A DNA stretch of 64,000 bases from Dickeya lacustris (GCF_029635795.1 NZ_CP114280.1:248001-312000); one strand, 5' to 3'. Numbered from the stretch's first letter, positions 32,546 to 40,525 are shown. Program-made: numbers and translations. Notes: a model not told the origin generated them from the sequence alone.

Positions 32546-34461
32546 AAAATAACAGGGAAATCGTTGTCGATAACTTCGCCGGTGGTGGTGGCGCGTCAAC
32601 GGGTATTGAGCTGGCAATTGGTCGCAGCGTTGATATCGCGATTAATCACGATCCGAACGCGATTGCGATGCACACGACAAATCATCCAGACACGCTGCAT
32701 TACTGCGAGAGCGTCTTTGATATTGATCCGGTTGCTGCGACCGCTGGCCGTCCTGTGGGCTTGGCGTGGTTTAGCCCCGATTGCACGCACTTCTCTAAGG
32801 CGCGTGGTAGCGCACCGGTGAAAAAAGAAATCAGAGGATTGGCTTGGATCGTTGTGCGATGGGCGTTGGCGACTCGCCCACGGGTGATTCTGTTAGAAAA
32901 TGTGGTCGAATTCAAAACATGGGGACCGCTGCTGATTGATGCTGACGGCACACGCCAGCCAGACCCTGCGCGATCAGGGGAGACGTTCGCTGCATTCGTC
33001 AGCATGTTGTCTGATGGCGTAACCGCAGATCACCCAGCGTTAGCGGAATGCTGTGAATTTCTGGGCATTACGCTTGATAGTGAGCCAGCGCAGCGGTTGG
33101 TGCGTGGGTTGGGATATAACGTAGATCACCGTGAATTACGAGCTGACAACTACGGCACGCCGCAGCGCCGCAAGCGTTTTTTCATGGTTATGCGCTGCGA
33201 TGACCAGCCTATCGTTTGGCCTAAACCTACCCACGGCGATCCGAAATCTCTGGAAGTTCAAGCGGGGCAACTGAAACCATGGCGGAAAGCAGCGGATTGC
33301 ATTGACTGGTCGATTTCGTCTCCGTCGATTTTTGAGCGCAAGAAGGCATTAGCCGACAACACTCTACGCCGAGTTGCGAAGGGGCTGTGGCGCCACGTCC
33401 TTACCAATGCCGAACCGTTCATTGTTGGGGCTGGTGGCCCCGAATATTCTGGTAAGCCGGTCGCTATCAATCAGCCTTTCGGCACTATTGCTACTGAAAA
33501 CCACCGTGCAGTGGTAACGCCCGTATTAACACCATTCATCAACGAGCACGCGAATGCGAGCAATCAGCGCACGATGTCTATTGATGAACCCGTGCGGACG
33601 TTATGCGCCCAGGTGAAAGGCGGCCATTTCTCCGTTGTTGCACCGACAATGATTCCGCTGCGTGGAACGAATGAGCACCAACTTTTTGGGCATAGCATAG
33701 AACGCCCGTTATCAACGGTGACGGCCAGCGGGGCGCACCATGCGCTGGTTACTGCCAGCTTGGTAGATATGGGGCATGGCGAATCGTGCGGCACGGGCGC
33801 GCGGCGCTGGAGTGATGGCATTCGCTCGCTGAAAACACCACTGAACACGGTTACAGCCAGTGCTGCGCCGAGTGCGCTGACAACGGCACTATTCGAGCAA
33901 GCGAATGGAGGGTTTTACGATGGCGACGGCCATGCCGCCGACGTGCCTATGTCTACTCTTACTGCTTCTGGCAGTAATCAGCGGCTGGTGACAGCCTACC
34001 TGATCAAGTATTACAGCTCTGGCGGGCAATGGCAGCGTGCTGATGAACCGTTGCACACCATTACAGCGAAGGACCGCGCGGGAGTTGTTGAGGTTATAAA
34101 AGTCCCTGCTGGTTCCCTTTCCCCTGAACTGCGTGAGAAGGCACGCCGCTGTGCGGAGTTGCTTCATTCTCATCTTCCTGAATATTTCGCTGAATCCGCC
34201 GAAATGGTACTGATGACGTATCGCGGTGCCTGGTGGGTACTAGTAGATATCACCCTGCGTATGCTCCAGCCGCCAGAGTTATACGCTGCCCAAGGTTTTC
34301 CCTGCTGGTACGTCATTGACATAGACTATCGCGGCGTGCGGCACACGAAAACCGCTCAGGTTGCGCGGTGCGGTAACGCCGTTCCACCTCAGTTTGCCGA
34401 AGCGCTTGTGCGTGCAAATCTGCCAGAAATGTGCGCCGAACGTGAAGGGGCGGCTGCATGA
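32542..34461 (+). CDS. Phage C5-cytosine DNA methyltransferase
   Basis: A 639-residue methyltransferase with motif I DNFAGGGGASTGIELAIG, motif IV FSPDCTHFSKARG with the nucleophile Cys near residue 80 (Asp replaces the usual Pro before Cys), motif VI LLENVVEF near 118, motif VIII QRRKRFF near 208, and motif X GNAVPPQFAEAL near 612. Between VIII and X, in place of one compact target-recognition domain, lie five or six degenerate ~60-residue repeats centred on PLxTVTAS. The length is about 1.5 times a typical bacterial Dcm. It likely modifies phage DNA against restriction; specificity unknown. ATGA overlaps on both sides. Confidence 0.9.
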   Translation: MKNNREIVVDNFAGGGGASTGIELAIGRSVDIAINHDPNAIAMHTTNHPDTLHYCESVFDIDPVAATAGRPVGLAWFSPDCTHFSKARGSAPVKKEIRGLAWIVVRWALATRPRVILLENVVEFKTWGPLLIDADGTRQPDPARSGETFAAFVSMLSDGVTADHPALAECCEFLGITLDSEPAQRLVRGLGYNVDHRELRADNYGTPQRRKRFFMVMRCDDQPIVWPKPTHGDPKSLEVQAGQLKPWRKAADCIDWSISSPSIFERKKALADNTLRRVAKGLWRHVLTNAEPFIVGAGGPEYSGKPVAINQPFGTIATENHRAVVTPVLTPFINEHANASNQRTMSIDEPVRTLCAQVKGGHFSVVAPTMIPLRGTNEHQLFGHSIERPLSTVTASGAHHALVTASLVDMGHGESCGTGARRWSDGIRSLKTPLNTVTASAAPSALTTALFEQANGGFYDGDGHAADVPMSTLTASGSNQRLVTAYLIKYYSSGGQWQRADEPLHTITAKDRAGVVEVIKVPAGSLSPELREKARRCAELLHSHLPEYFAESAEMVLMTYRGAWWVLVDITLRMLQPPELYAAQGFPCWYVIDIDYRGVRHTKTAQVARCGNAVPPQFAEALVRANLPEMCAEREGAAA

Positions 34462-35105
34462 CAACCGCTACCCGCACCAAATCACCTAAGAAGCACAAAA
34501 CCGAAGCGCTGGGCGTACTGCTGCCCGGCGGTGGTATCAAATACTGTACTGATCATGACCGCGACGTAATGAAAGGGGTGCCAATCGGCACCCCGATCTC
34601 GCTCACACCTATCGGCGACCGCCGCAGCATCAAGCATCACCGCAAATTCTGGAAGCTGCTCGAACTGGGGTTTGCTTATTGGGTTCCTGAATGGGCATTC
34701 GTCAGCGCACCGGAAGAATGGATTGCGCACCGTGTTGCCAGGCGCACTGCGCAGATGGCAGGGAACCCTGAGCTATACGAGAACGTGACTAAAGAAATCG
34801 CAGCCCAGGTGTTGAGCGAAGTCGCTGGTGAACGTCGCCGGCGCTTTGATCCCGAAGCGGTTAAAACCAAAGATGCCTACCTGAACCACGTCATGGTAAA
34901 GGCCGGATTTTACGACCTAGCGCCGAACCCCGACGGCGGCACGCTGAAGCAGCGCTGGAGTATCGCGTTTGTGAATATGGGGCAGGAGAAATTCGACAAG
35001 GTATACCGTGGTGTATTTGGCGTGATCTGGAACGAGACGATGAACCAGTATTTTGCTGATGAAGCAGAAATGGAAAACGCCGTTAACCAGTTGATGAATT
35101 TTTGA
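34458..35105 (+). CDS. DUF1367 phage protein
   Basis: A 215-residue protein with the DUF1367 signature: GDRRSIKHHRKFWKLLELGF, a conserved YWVPEW region and a C-terminal SIAFVNMGQEKFDKVYRGVF. The family sits in the nin-like region of lambdoid phages among recombination and nuclease genes. No activity established. Confidence 0.8.
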   Translation: MTTATRTKSPKKHKTEALGVLLPGGGIKYCTDHDRDVMKGVPIGTPISLTPIGDRRSIKHHRKFWKLLELGFAYWVPEWAFVSAPEEWIAHRVARRTAQMAGNPELYENVTKEIAAQVLSEVAGERRRRFDPEAVKTKDAYLNHVMVKAGFYDLAPNPDGGTLKQRWSIAFVNMGQEKFDKVYRGVFGVIWNETMNQYFADEAEMENAVNQLMNF

Positions 35106-35115
35106 GGACTGACCA

Positions 35116-35583
35116 ATGACCGATAATGTGGATTTTCCAGATGATAGCGACAACGTTTTGCAGTTTACCAGGCGTTTTGATGACAATGCTGATATCAAAG
35201 AGATGCGAAATTTTGTTGAGGCACCAAAGCCAGAAGGGCTGACATGTCGCCATGAGCGGGTTGTGGTTTCTGAACATGAGCGATCGGTGGCGTGTCGCTT
35301 GTGCGGCGCAGTGCTGGAACCGTTTGATCACCTGCTGGCTTTGGCGAAGAAAGAAACCCGCATCGAGTGGGAGCTAACCGGGTTACGCCATGAAATAAAG
35401 TCACACAGGGAGGGATTGGAAAAGCTGAAGCGCGAAGAGGCGAATTGCAAAGGGCGACTTCGCAACGCTCAAAATCGCCTCAGTGATATCAACGGGCAGA
35501 TCCATGCGGCGAATCAGGAACTTCAATTTGTGCTAAAGCGGGTCGGTGACATGAGGATGATTAAGGATAAAAGTAATGTTTAA
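35116..35583 (+). CDS. Zinc-binding coiled-coil phage protein
   Basis: A 155-residue protein. The middle has a Cys/His cluster, TCRHERVVVSEHERSVACRL followed by CGAVLEPFDHLLALA, suggesting one zinc. Residues ~75-150 form a coiled coil (ELTGLRHEIKSHREGLEKLK). GAGGACTGACCA lies directly before ATG. It overlaps the nuclease gene by 8 bases. No family name assigned. Confidence 0.55.
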   Translation: MTDNVDFPDDSDNVLQFTRRFDDNADIKEMRNFVEAPKPEGLTCRHERVVVSEHERSVACRLCGAVLEPFDHLLALAKKETRIEWELTGLRHEIKSHREGLEKLKREEANCKGRLRNAQNRLSDINGQIHAANQELQFVLKRVGDMRMIKDKSNV

Positions 35584-35908
35584 ATCTCCAGCGTATCGCT
35601 CGAAAGCCCTCCGTGATTCTGCCCGTGGGTGTGCCTGTACGCTGCAAATCTCAGGCGTTTGTAATTGCGATCGCGAAACAACGGTGCTCTGCCATTTACC
35701 CAGCCCAACGCACGGCATGGCCTATAAGTCGGATGACTTCTTTGCAGTATTCGGCTGTTCTTCTTGTCATGATGTGATTGATGGACGCGTGCCATATGAC
35801 TGGCGGCCGGGTGAGAAAGAGGAAACTTATCTGGCCGCGCTGCACGCGACGTGGCGCATCTGGTTTGATGAAAGCCTGCTGGCGGCAAAAGGAGGCCGGT
35901 TTGCGTAA
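35576..35908 (+). CDS. YbcO-like nuclease (DUF1364)
   Basis: A 110-residue protein of the DUF1364/YbcO family: MFKSPAYRSKALRDSARGCA, CTLQISGVCN, TTVLCHLPSPTHGMAYKSDD, FAVFGCSSCHDVID. The Cys/His pairs form the HNH-like zinc finger of a putative endonuclease, which in E. coli lies in the DLP12 nin region. Expected to act on DNA during replication or recombination. Short overlap with the following VRR-NUC gene. Confidence 0.82.
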   Translation: MFKSPAYRSKALRDSARGCACTLQISGVCNCDRETTVLCHLPSPTHGMAYKSDDFFAVFGCSSCHDVIDGRVPYDWRPGEKEETYLAALHATWRIWFDESLLAAKGGRFA

Positions 35909-36365
35909 TTCAATTGACGCTCTGGCAGTGGTTGGCAGCCGGGCGAAACTTGAGACGTATGGTGATGGCGTGCGTAAGGTTTGTCACCAGCCCGAACTGG
36001 AGGAACAGGCGGCACTTATCCAGTGGGCGAAACTGGCTACCATCAATGGCATTCGCCCTGGTAACTACCTGATCCACATTCCTAATGAGGGAAAGCGCGG
36101 GCCAAAAGCAGCGCGGGATGCCAAACGATTGGGAATGAGGGCGGGTGTTCACGATTTATTCCTGGCATTGCCATATGGTGGATATGCTGGCTTATGGATC
36201 GAGATGAAGGCGGCAGGTGGTCGGCCGACGCCGGGCCAATTGGAATGGCAAGAGTTAATGCGCGCGGCTGGTTACAGAGCTGAAATTTGCTATGGATTTG
36301 ATTCCGCCCGCAATGAGATAGAACGGTATTTGCAGAATATGAAATGTTCTGCTGTTAATCCCTGA
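35901..36365 (+). CDS. VRR-NUC domain nuclease
   Basis: A 154-residue protein from TTG 35901, 5 bases after GGAGG. The VRR-NUC core is visible: EEQAALIQWAKLATI, IHIPNEGKRGPKAARDAKRL, MRAGVHDLFLALPYGGYAGL, WIEMKAAGGRPTPGQLEW. The Asp of VHD and the Glu-X-Lys pair are the expected catalytic residues of this PD-(D/E)XK nuclease. Phage versions can resolve Holliday junctions, so it likely replaces RusA or Rap in this nin-like region. Confidence 0.87.
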   Translation: MRNSIDALAVVGSRAKLETYGDGVRKVCHQPELEEQAALIQWAKLATINGIRPGNYLIHIPNEGKRGPKAARDAKRLGMRAGVHDLFLALPYGGYAGLWIEMKAAGGRPTPGQLEWQELMRAAGYRAEICYGFDSARNEIERYLQNMKCSAVNP

Positions 36366-36429
36366 TTTTGCAACGATCGTTCATGGTCTATAGAATTAGC
36401 CTGTGACAAATAATTGCAGGACTGACCAA

Positions 36430-37245
36430 ATGACCATAGCCATAGAACAACTGATTAAAATGCACGATCCACGCTGCATGAGTATTGAATCACTCAACGT
36501 CGGGCGCGGACGTGCTTCCCTGTCCAAAGAGCAAATCTTGGGGGCGCTCGCGACCGCGCAACGCCATAACTCAATAGGCTATGATGTGCTGATGGCGAAA
36601 TATCGCCACGATAATCAGGCCGAGCAGCGGATACGTGCCGCGATTACAGATTGGGTAACTATTCATTCCGATTTAGATCATGCAAGGAGTGCCTGTCAAT
36701 TGGCGCTTAATATGATGCTGGAGCGTAATTTGCCAGCCCAGATAAATCACATCAGTAAATTGTTGTGCAAATACGGGCCGAGATTTTCGCAGGTGCGCAA
36801 GAATATTGATTTGCTGCGTGCTGAGATTAAGCGTCTGGAAAAGGCTCGTAGCCAGGTGAAAACCGCAGATAAGGAATATCATCTGATCGGCCAGCAAATT
36901 GTCGCATTGTCAGCAGGGGTTGAGGCGGAACGTCAAGGACTGAGGGCATGGGCCAACCGGCAGGCAATGCGCAGTAATGTCTGCCCCCGGTGCAGCGGTA
37001 CTGGCCGGACGCATAGACCGGTCATTGCACTCTGTAATGAGTGCGGCGGGAGTGGGCGCATTACGGCAACGTATACGTATGAGCACTTGCGGGCGTCGCT
37101 GGCTAACATAGGGGCTGTGATAGCAACTGGAGAATGGTCGCAGTATCTGGGGCTGGTGAAGCAGTGCTTGCGTTGGTTGTATGTTGAAGAATCAGAAGCC
37201 GTCTATATTCTCAGTAAGAAAATACACGATGAGGTAGAAACGTAA
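36430..37245 (+). CDS. Q-type late antiterminator
   Basis: A 271-residue protein from ATG 36430, right after AGGACTGACCAA. It has the lambda Q plan: an N-terminal (SLSKEQILGALATAQRHNSI) and helical body, then a DnaJ-like zinc motif CPRCSGTGRTHRP followed by CNECGGSGRI, and a C-terminal tail (QYLGLVKQCLRWLYVEESEA). Q proteins bind at the late promoter and let RNA polymerase pass terminators into lysis and virion genes. Terminators at 37685 and 37734 stand before the holin, as required. It is longer than lambda Q (207) because of an inserted coiled coil. Confidence 0.75.
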   Translation: MTIAIEQLIKMHDPRCMSIESLNVGRGRASLSKEQILGALATAQRHNSIGYDVLMAKYRHDNQAEQRIRAAITDWVTIHSDLDHARSACQLALNMMLERNLPAQINHISKLLCKYGPRFSQVRKNIDLLRAEIKRLEKARSQVKTADKEYHLIGQQIVALSAGVEAERQGLRAWANRQAMRSNVCPRCSGTGRTHRPVIALCNECGGSGRITATYTYEHLRASLANIGAVIATGEWSQYLGLVKQCLRWLYVEESEAVYILSKKIHDEVET

Positions 37246-37246
37246 G

Positions 37247-37648
37247 ATGGGTATTTACGGCAAAACAGCGGTAGCAGTGGTATCAGCATACGATAGCAGT
37301 AATAAGCCTGACCCAAGAGAGTGCTGGGAATATTCAATTACCCTGTTCACCAATAGCAGGGACAGCCAGAGAAAAGGGTGTCCAAAATCTGCATTTCTTG
37401 GCTTGTGTCAGGATGGGTATGTTAAGGGGATCCCGAAGGGAGATTATCTACCACCAGATAGCCCAAATAAAAGATATGCCGTGGTCGCGGCAGAATGTGT
37501 ACTGAAAGAACCCAGCAGAAAATATTCAAGGGCTGAATTGTGGCGAATCGCCACGAAAGATTGTCCTGATGCTGCGGAAAACGAGAATGGGCAAATAGAT
37601 GTTGTTTTGACACTGAAAGACGCTGGTTTACTACAGCACCCTGATTGA
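37247..37648 (+). CDS. Hypothetical protein, DUF6979-like
   Basis: A 133-residue protein one base after the Q-type gene. It starts MGIYGKTAVAVVSAY and contains DPRECWEYSITLFTNS and GCPKSAFLGLCQDGYVKGIP, resembling a family found in phages and islands (DUF6979, from memory). No known activity. Confidence 0.55.
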   Translation: MGIYGKTAVAVVSAYDSSNKPDPRECWEYSITLFTNSRDSQRKGCPKSAFLGLCQDGYVKGIPKGDYLPPDSPNKRYAVVAAECVLKEPSRKYSRAELWRIATKDCPDAAENENGQIDVVLTLKDAGLLQHPD

Positions 37649-37660
37649 CCTTATATCTCA

Positions 37661-37720
37661 TACGCGCTAAATTTGCGAAAGATACCGGAGTGTGCCTTAA
37701 AAAGCTGCTCCGGTTTTTTA
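37661..37720 (+). terminator. Terminator in boundary cassette, copy 1
   Basis: ACGCGCTAAATTTGCGAAAG leads into the hairpin CCGGAG (37685-37690)/CTCCGG (37708-37713) and TTTTTT. Nearly the same 60-base cassette occurs at 45258-45320. This copy lies between the Q-type region and the lysis genes, where a late-promoter terminator is expected. Confidence 0.8.
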
Positions 37721-37733
37721 TTGGTCAGTCCTC

Positions 37734-37763
37734 AAGCCGCATGGTTCGCCCAGCGGCTTTTTT
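37734..37763 (+). terminator. Second terminator before the holin gene
   Basis: AAGCCGC (37734-37740) and GCGGCTT (37753-37759) form a stem followed by TTTTTTATTT. Between the two terminators lies a stranded reverse copy of the AGGACTGACCA element without a start codon (37719-37733). Confidence 0.75.
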
Positions 37764-37802
37764 ATTTCAGACAGCACGCCGACCTCAGGGGAGGTGGAGA
37801 TC

Positions 37803-38144
37803 GTGAAGATGCAAAATAATGTTCATACCTGGACGGACTTCTGGGATTTGCTCCGTATGTGGTGGAACGGTGATATGCCGCTCGGCGGCGTACTGCTGTC
37901 TATCCTGATTACCGTCCTGCGGGTTGCGTATATGGGCGGTGGCCACAAAAAAATGCTGTTGGAAGCGGCGCTGTGCGGCGCGCTGACGCTGACGGTGATT
38001 TCATCACTGGAGTATTTCAGCCTGCCGCGCACGCTCACTGTTGCGATTGGCGGCAGCATCGGCTTTATCGGCGTTGAGCAGATCCGCACGCTGGCGCTGC
38101 GCATTCTTGGCAACCGCTTTGGCGGCAATAACCCACAGGCGTAA
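37803..38144 (+). CDS. Lambda S-type holin with dual start
   Basis: A 113-residue inner-membrane protein of the lambda holin family with three hydrophobic segments: VLLSILITVLRVAYMGGG, LLEAALCGALTLTVISSL and TLTVAIGGSIGFIGVEQIR, and a polar tail. The start reads GTG AAG ATG (37803-37811), the same Met-Lys-Met dual-start layout as lambda S, where the longer product is the antiholin and the shorter (from Met3) the holin. It forms membrane lesions that time lysis and release the endolysin. A further in-frame GTG at 37794 is less likely. Confidence 0.85.
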   Translation: MKMQNNVHTWTDFWDLLRMWWNGDMPLGGVLLSILITVLRVAYMGGGHKKMLLEAALCGALTLTVISSLEYFSLPRTLTVAIGGSIGFIGVEQIRTLALRILGNRFGGNNPQA

Positions 38145-38149
38145 ATACC

Positions 38150-38656
38150 ATGACTCAGGATCCACCATGGCATAAAAATTTATCCGCGTTTCTGGATATG
38201 TTGGCTTTTTCAGAAGGCACCGCCACCCACCCACTGACGCGTAACCGTGGCTATGACGTGATAGTCACCGGTCTTGATGGCAAACCGGAAATCTTTACTG
38301 ATTACCATGATCACCCGTTTGCCAGCGGTCGTCCGGGAAAAATTTTCAGCAAACAGGGGCTGCGCTCCACTGCTGCCGGGCGCTATCAGCAGCTCTATCG
38401 TTATTGGCCGACGTACAAAGCGCAGCTAAAACTGCCAGATTTCAGCCCCGACTCTCAAGACTCGCTGGCGATTCAGTTGATTCGCGAGCGCCGGGCGCTG
38501 GATGACGTGATCGCGGGCCGCATTGAGCGTGCCATTGAGGCGTGCAACAACATTTGGGCTTCGTTGCCGGGTGCTGGTTACGGCCAGCGCGAGCATAAGG
38601 TTGAGAGACTGATTGCCGCTTATCAGCAAGCCGGTGGGGTATTAGCACAAGATTGA
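38150..38656 (+). CDS. Lambda R-type endolysin (lytic transglycosylase)
   Basis: A 168-residue muralytic enzyme closely matching lambda R: AFLDMLAFSEGT with the catalytic Glu near residue 22, RNRGYDVIV, IFTDYHDHPF, STAAGRYQQLYRYW, DFSPDSQDSLAIQLI and the signature NNIWASLPGAGYGQREHK. It cleaves the MurNAc-GlcNAc bond to a 1,6-anhydro product. It has no signal peptide, so it relies on the holin for export. Follows the holin by 5 bases. Confidence 0.93.
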   Translation: MTQDPPWHKNLSAFLDMLAFSEGTATHPLTRNRGYDVIVTGLDGKPEIFTDYHDHPFASGRPGKIFSKQGLRSTAAGRYQQLYRYWPTYKAQLKLPDFSPDSQDSLAIQLIRERRALDDVIAGRIERAIEACNNIWASLPGAGYGQREHKVERLIAAYQQAGGVLAQD

Positions 38657-38742
38657 TTGCTTTTTGTTCGAAAGTGGTGGCTCTACGTGAAATCTGCGCT
38701 GCTCGCCTTCATCAATTCCTTTCTGATTTCAACAGGACAATC

Positions 38743-39132
38743 ATGTTAACCACGAAAATGAAAGTGCTGCTGTTATGAGGCGGGTTGGCTGCTGCATTCG
38801 GTGCGGGCTGGTATGTGCAGGGGTTGCGCTGGGATGCGGATATTTCGGCCCGGGAAACGGCGGCGGCACAGGAGGCAAGCACAGGGCAGCAGGCCGTCAT
38901 CGCAACACAGGCACTGACGTTCCATCGCTTCAACGAGATCGCCAGACAAGCCAGCCAGTACGCCATCAACATTAAGGCAAAAGCAGATGAGAAACAGATT
39001 ATTTACCGCACCATCGTCAAGCGCGATCCGGCTAGCCGCCAGTGCGTGCCTGATGATGTGGCTAACAGGTTGCTCGACTACGCGCACAGTCTACGTGCCA
39101 GCATCAATGCACACCACTGCCAGCGGAGTTGA
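38743..39132 (+). pseudogene. Rz inner-membrane spanin with premature TGA
   Basis: ATG 38743 follows AGGA at 5 bases and reads MLTTKMKVLLL, then TGA at 38776-38778, then GGLAAAFGAGWYVQGLRWDA and the periplasmic coiled coil to 39132. Without the TGA (TGG, Trp, would fit the signal anchor) this is a normal ~129-residue Rz. The stop falls inside the transmembrane anchor, so anchored Rz would not be made unless the TGA is read through or initiation occurs at TTG 38785. Rz and Rz1 span the periplasm and disrupt the outer membrane at lysis. Confidence 0.75.
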
Positions 39133-39277
39133 TTCAGCCGGTTCTGGTGCCGCTGCCTCCGCCTGCCGATTGACGTATGGGCAGGTAGTGTATTGGGTTG
39201 ATCCTCTTCTGACTGCGCTTGACCAGGCGAATGAGCAGTTGGTGGGGATTCGCCGGATAGAAGAATCACAGCGATAG
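38987..39277 (+). CDS. Rz1 outer-membrane spanin lipoprotein
   Basis: Embedded in Rz in another frame, as is usual for spanins, but extending past it. The 96-residue product has a signal peptide ending in the lipobox LTGC (AASACLMMWLTGCSTT), then a short periplasmic part including AASACRLTYGQVVYWVDPLL. The mature lipoprotein sits in the outer membrane and pairs with Rz. It is longer than lambda Rz1 (60). Its function would be compromised if Rz is broken. Confidence 0.8.
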   Translation: MRNRLFTAPSSSAIRLAASACLMMWLTGCSTTRTVYVPASMHTTASGVDSAGSGAAASACRLTYGQVVYWVDPLLTALDQANEQLVGIRRIEESQR

Positions 39278-39289
39278 TGAGTTTGATTT

Positions 39290-39574
39290 TTAGTCTGGAT
39301 TTACTTGTTCCATATGTTCTTCCCAGTCAGAAAAACACAAGGAACTTAATTGGTATCGGTCTTTGAGGCTTGTATAAGAAACAGAAACATCGCAGTGATA
39401 AATGACAGTTATATCTTGGGATGATTTATTTTTCGGGTACAAATAACCTACAATTTTATTTCTTCCAAGGCTTCCTATACTTGGTTCTCCGCTTGTTTTG
39501 TGAATTGCGGTCCAAATAGTTTTATCTTCAGCCCATTTGATTACTAGTTGGCATTGTTCTTCAAGAGTTTTCAT
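39290..39574 (-). CDS. Antisense-oriented accessory phage protein
   Basis: A 94-residue protein from ATG 39574 (MKTLEEQCQLVIKWAEDKTI), with GGAG 7 bases upstream. It lies against the late operon and is more AT-rich than its neighbours, typical of an accessory (moron) gene with its own promoter. Contains a GYLYPKNKSSQDITVIYHCD strand-rich middle. No family recognised. Confidence 0.5.
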   Translation of the reverse strand: MKTLEEQCQLVIKWAEDKTIWTAIHKTSGEPSIGSLGRNKIVGYLYPKNKSSQDITVIYHCDVSVSYTSLKDRYQLSSLCFSDWEEHMEQVNPD

Positions 39575-39649
39575 AATTTTCTCCATAATACGTTAGTGAC
39601 AACATTGTTTCTGATCTGATGCTGACGTTTTGATGCGAACCCATTATAT

Positions 39650-39677
39650 AGCCTCAGTATTCGCTGGGGCTTTTTTT
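39650..39677 (+). terminator. Intrinsic terminator
   Basis: AGCCTCAG-tattcg-CTGGGGCT followed by TTTTTT. It stands between the lysis block and the Gp49/RyR gene. Confidence 0.75.
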
Positions 39678-39699
39678 CGTCCCAACAAAAGGTAACCCC

Positions 39700-40464
39700 A
39701 TGACACAAGTCACCGATCAACACATTGAGAAAGAGATTCAGGTCAAAGGCTTAACCGCGCCGCGTGTTACGCCTGAGCATATTGAAGACATCATTGTTGC
39801 AGAGCACTTTTTTTCAGCGGCAGAAGGGTTGGGTGGGGCCGGTGATGGTTACAAACTCCTTAACCCGGTTAATGGAAACCTTCACCTGCTGACCTTCTGC
39901 GTTTTAGTGCTGAAAAACGGCTTTACTGTCACCGGGGAAAGCGCTTGCGCCAGCCCTGAAAATTTCGATGCGGAGATAGGACGCAAGATTGCCCGTCAGA
40001 ACGCGCTTAACAAAATCTGGCAGCTAGAGGGCTATTTACTGAAGCAATGCCTTTATGAGCAATCATTGTCGGAGCCATTACCAGAACTCGGTTGCCGCTG
40101 TGATGACAACCAGCAGGAGATTGAGGGCCGAAACATCGAGCGCACCGCGCGTGCTGCCCACGAAGTCAACCGGGCATACTGCGCAGCGCTGGGTGATGAT
40201 AGTCAACCAGCATGGGAGGACGCACCCCAATGGCAAAAAAACTCTGCTATTGAAGGCGTGGTGTTCCACCTCAATGGTGATCACCCGCCAGAGGCCAGCC
40301 ATAACAAATGGCTGGAGTTCAAAAAACAGGAAGGCTGGAAGTATGGCCCAGTGAAAGACGCAGAGAAGAAAGAGCATCCGTGCTTTGTCGCATATGAACA
40401 GCTCCCCAAAGAGCAGCAGGTGAAGGATTACCTGTTCCGCGCTGTAGTCCACGCATTCAAATGA
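39700..40464 (+). CDS. Gp49-like domain fused to a RyR domain
   Basis: A 254-residue protein. Residues ~20-130 match the phage Gp49/66-type domain (HLLTFCVLVLKNGFTVTGES, ENFDAEIGRKIARQNALNKI, WQLEGYLLK). Residues ~150-254 match the RyR domain (ARAAHEVNRAYCAALGDDSQ, WEDAPQWQKNSAIEGVVFHL, KWLEFKKQEGWKYGPVKDAE), named from ryanodine receptors and also present in bacteria and phages. A Cys-rich hinge (ELGCRCDD) joins them. RyR domains are proposed small-ligand sensors; no activity is established for phage forms. It lies between lysis and packaging genes. Confidence 0.85.
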   Translation: MTQVTDQHIEKEIQVKGLTAPRVTPEHIEDIIVAEHFFSAAEGLGGAGDGYKLLNPVNGNLHLLTFCVLVLKNGFTVTGESACASPENFDAEIGRKIARQNALNKIWQLEGYLLKQCLYEQSLSEPLPELGCRCDDNQQEIEGRNIERTARAAHEVNRAYCAALGDDSQPAWEDAPQWQKNSAIEGVVFHLNGDHPPEASHNKWLEFKKQEGWKYGPVKDAEKKEHPCFVAYEQLPKEQQVKDYLFRAVVHAFK

Positions 40465-40470
40465 TTCAGA

Positions 40471-40507
40471 CATTACAGAGCCACTTCCCAGAGGTGGCTC
40501 TGTAATG
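40471..40507. other. 14-bp perfect inverted repeat before the terminase genes
   Basis: CATTACAGAGCCAC (40471-40484) and GTGGCTCTGTAATG (40494-40507) are exact inverses around a 9-base loop. No T run follows, so it is a weak terminator at best; an mRNA stability element or a protein-binding site near the packaging genes are alternatives. Confidence 0.5.
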
Positions 40508-40525
40508 CTCATTCAGTAGGACGTT

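Noticed and set aside
36403..36429. Upstream start for the Q-type gene
   Set aside because: ATG 36430 directly follows the AGGACTGACCAA element, whereas 36403 has no ribosome-binding site.
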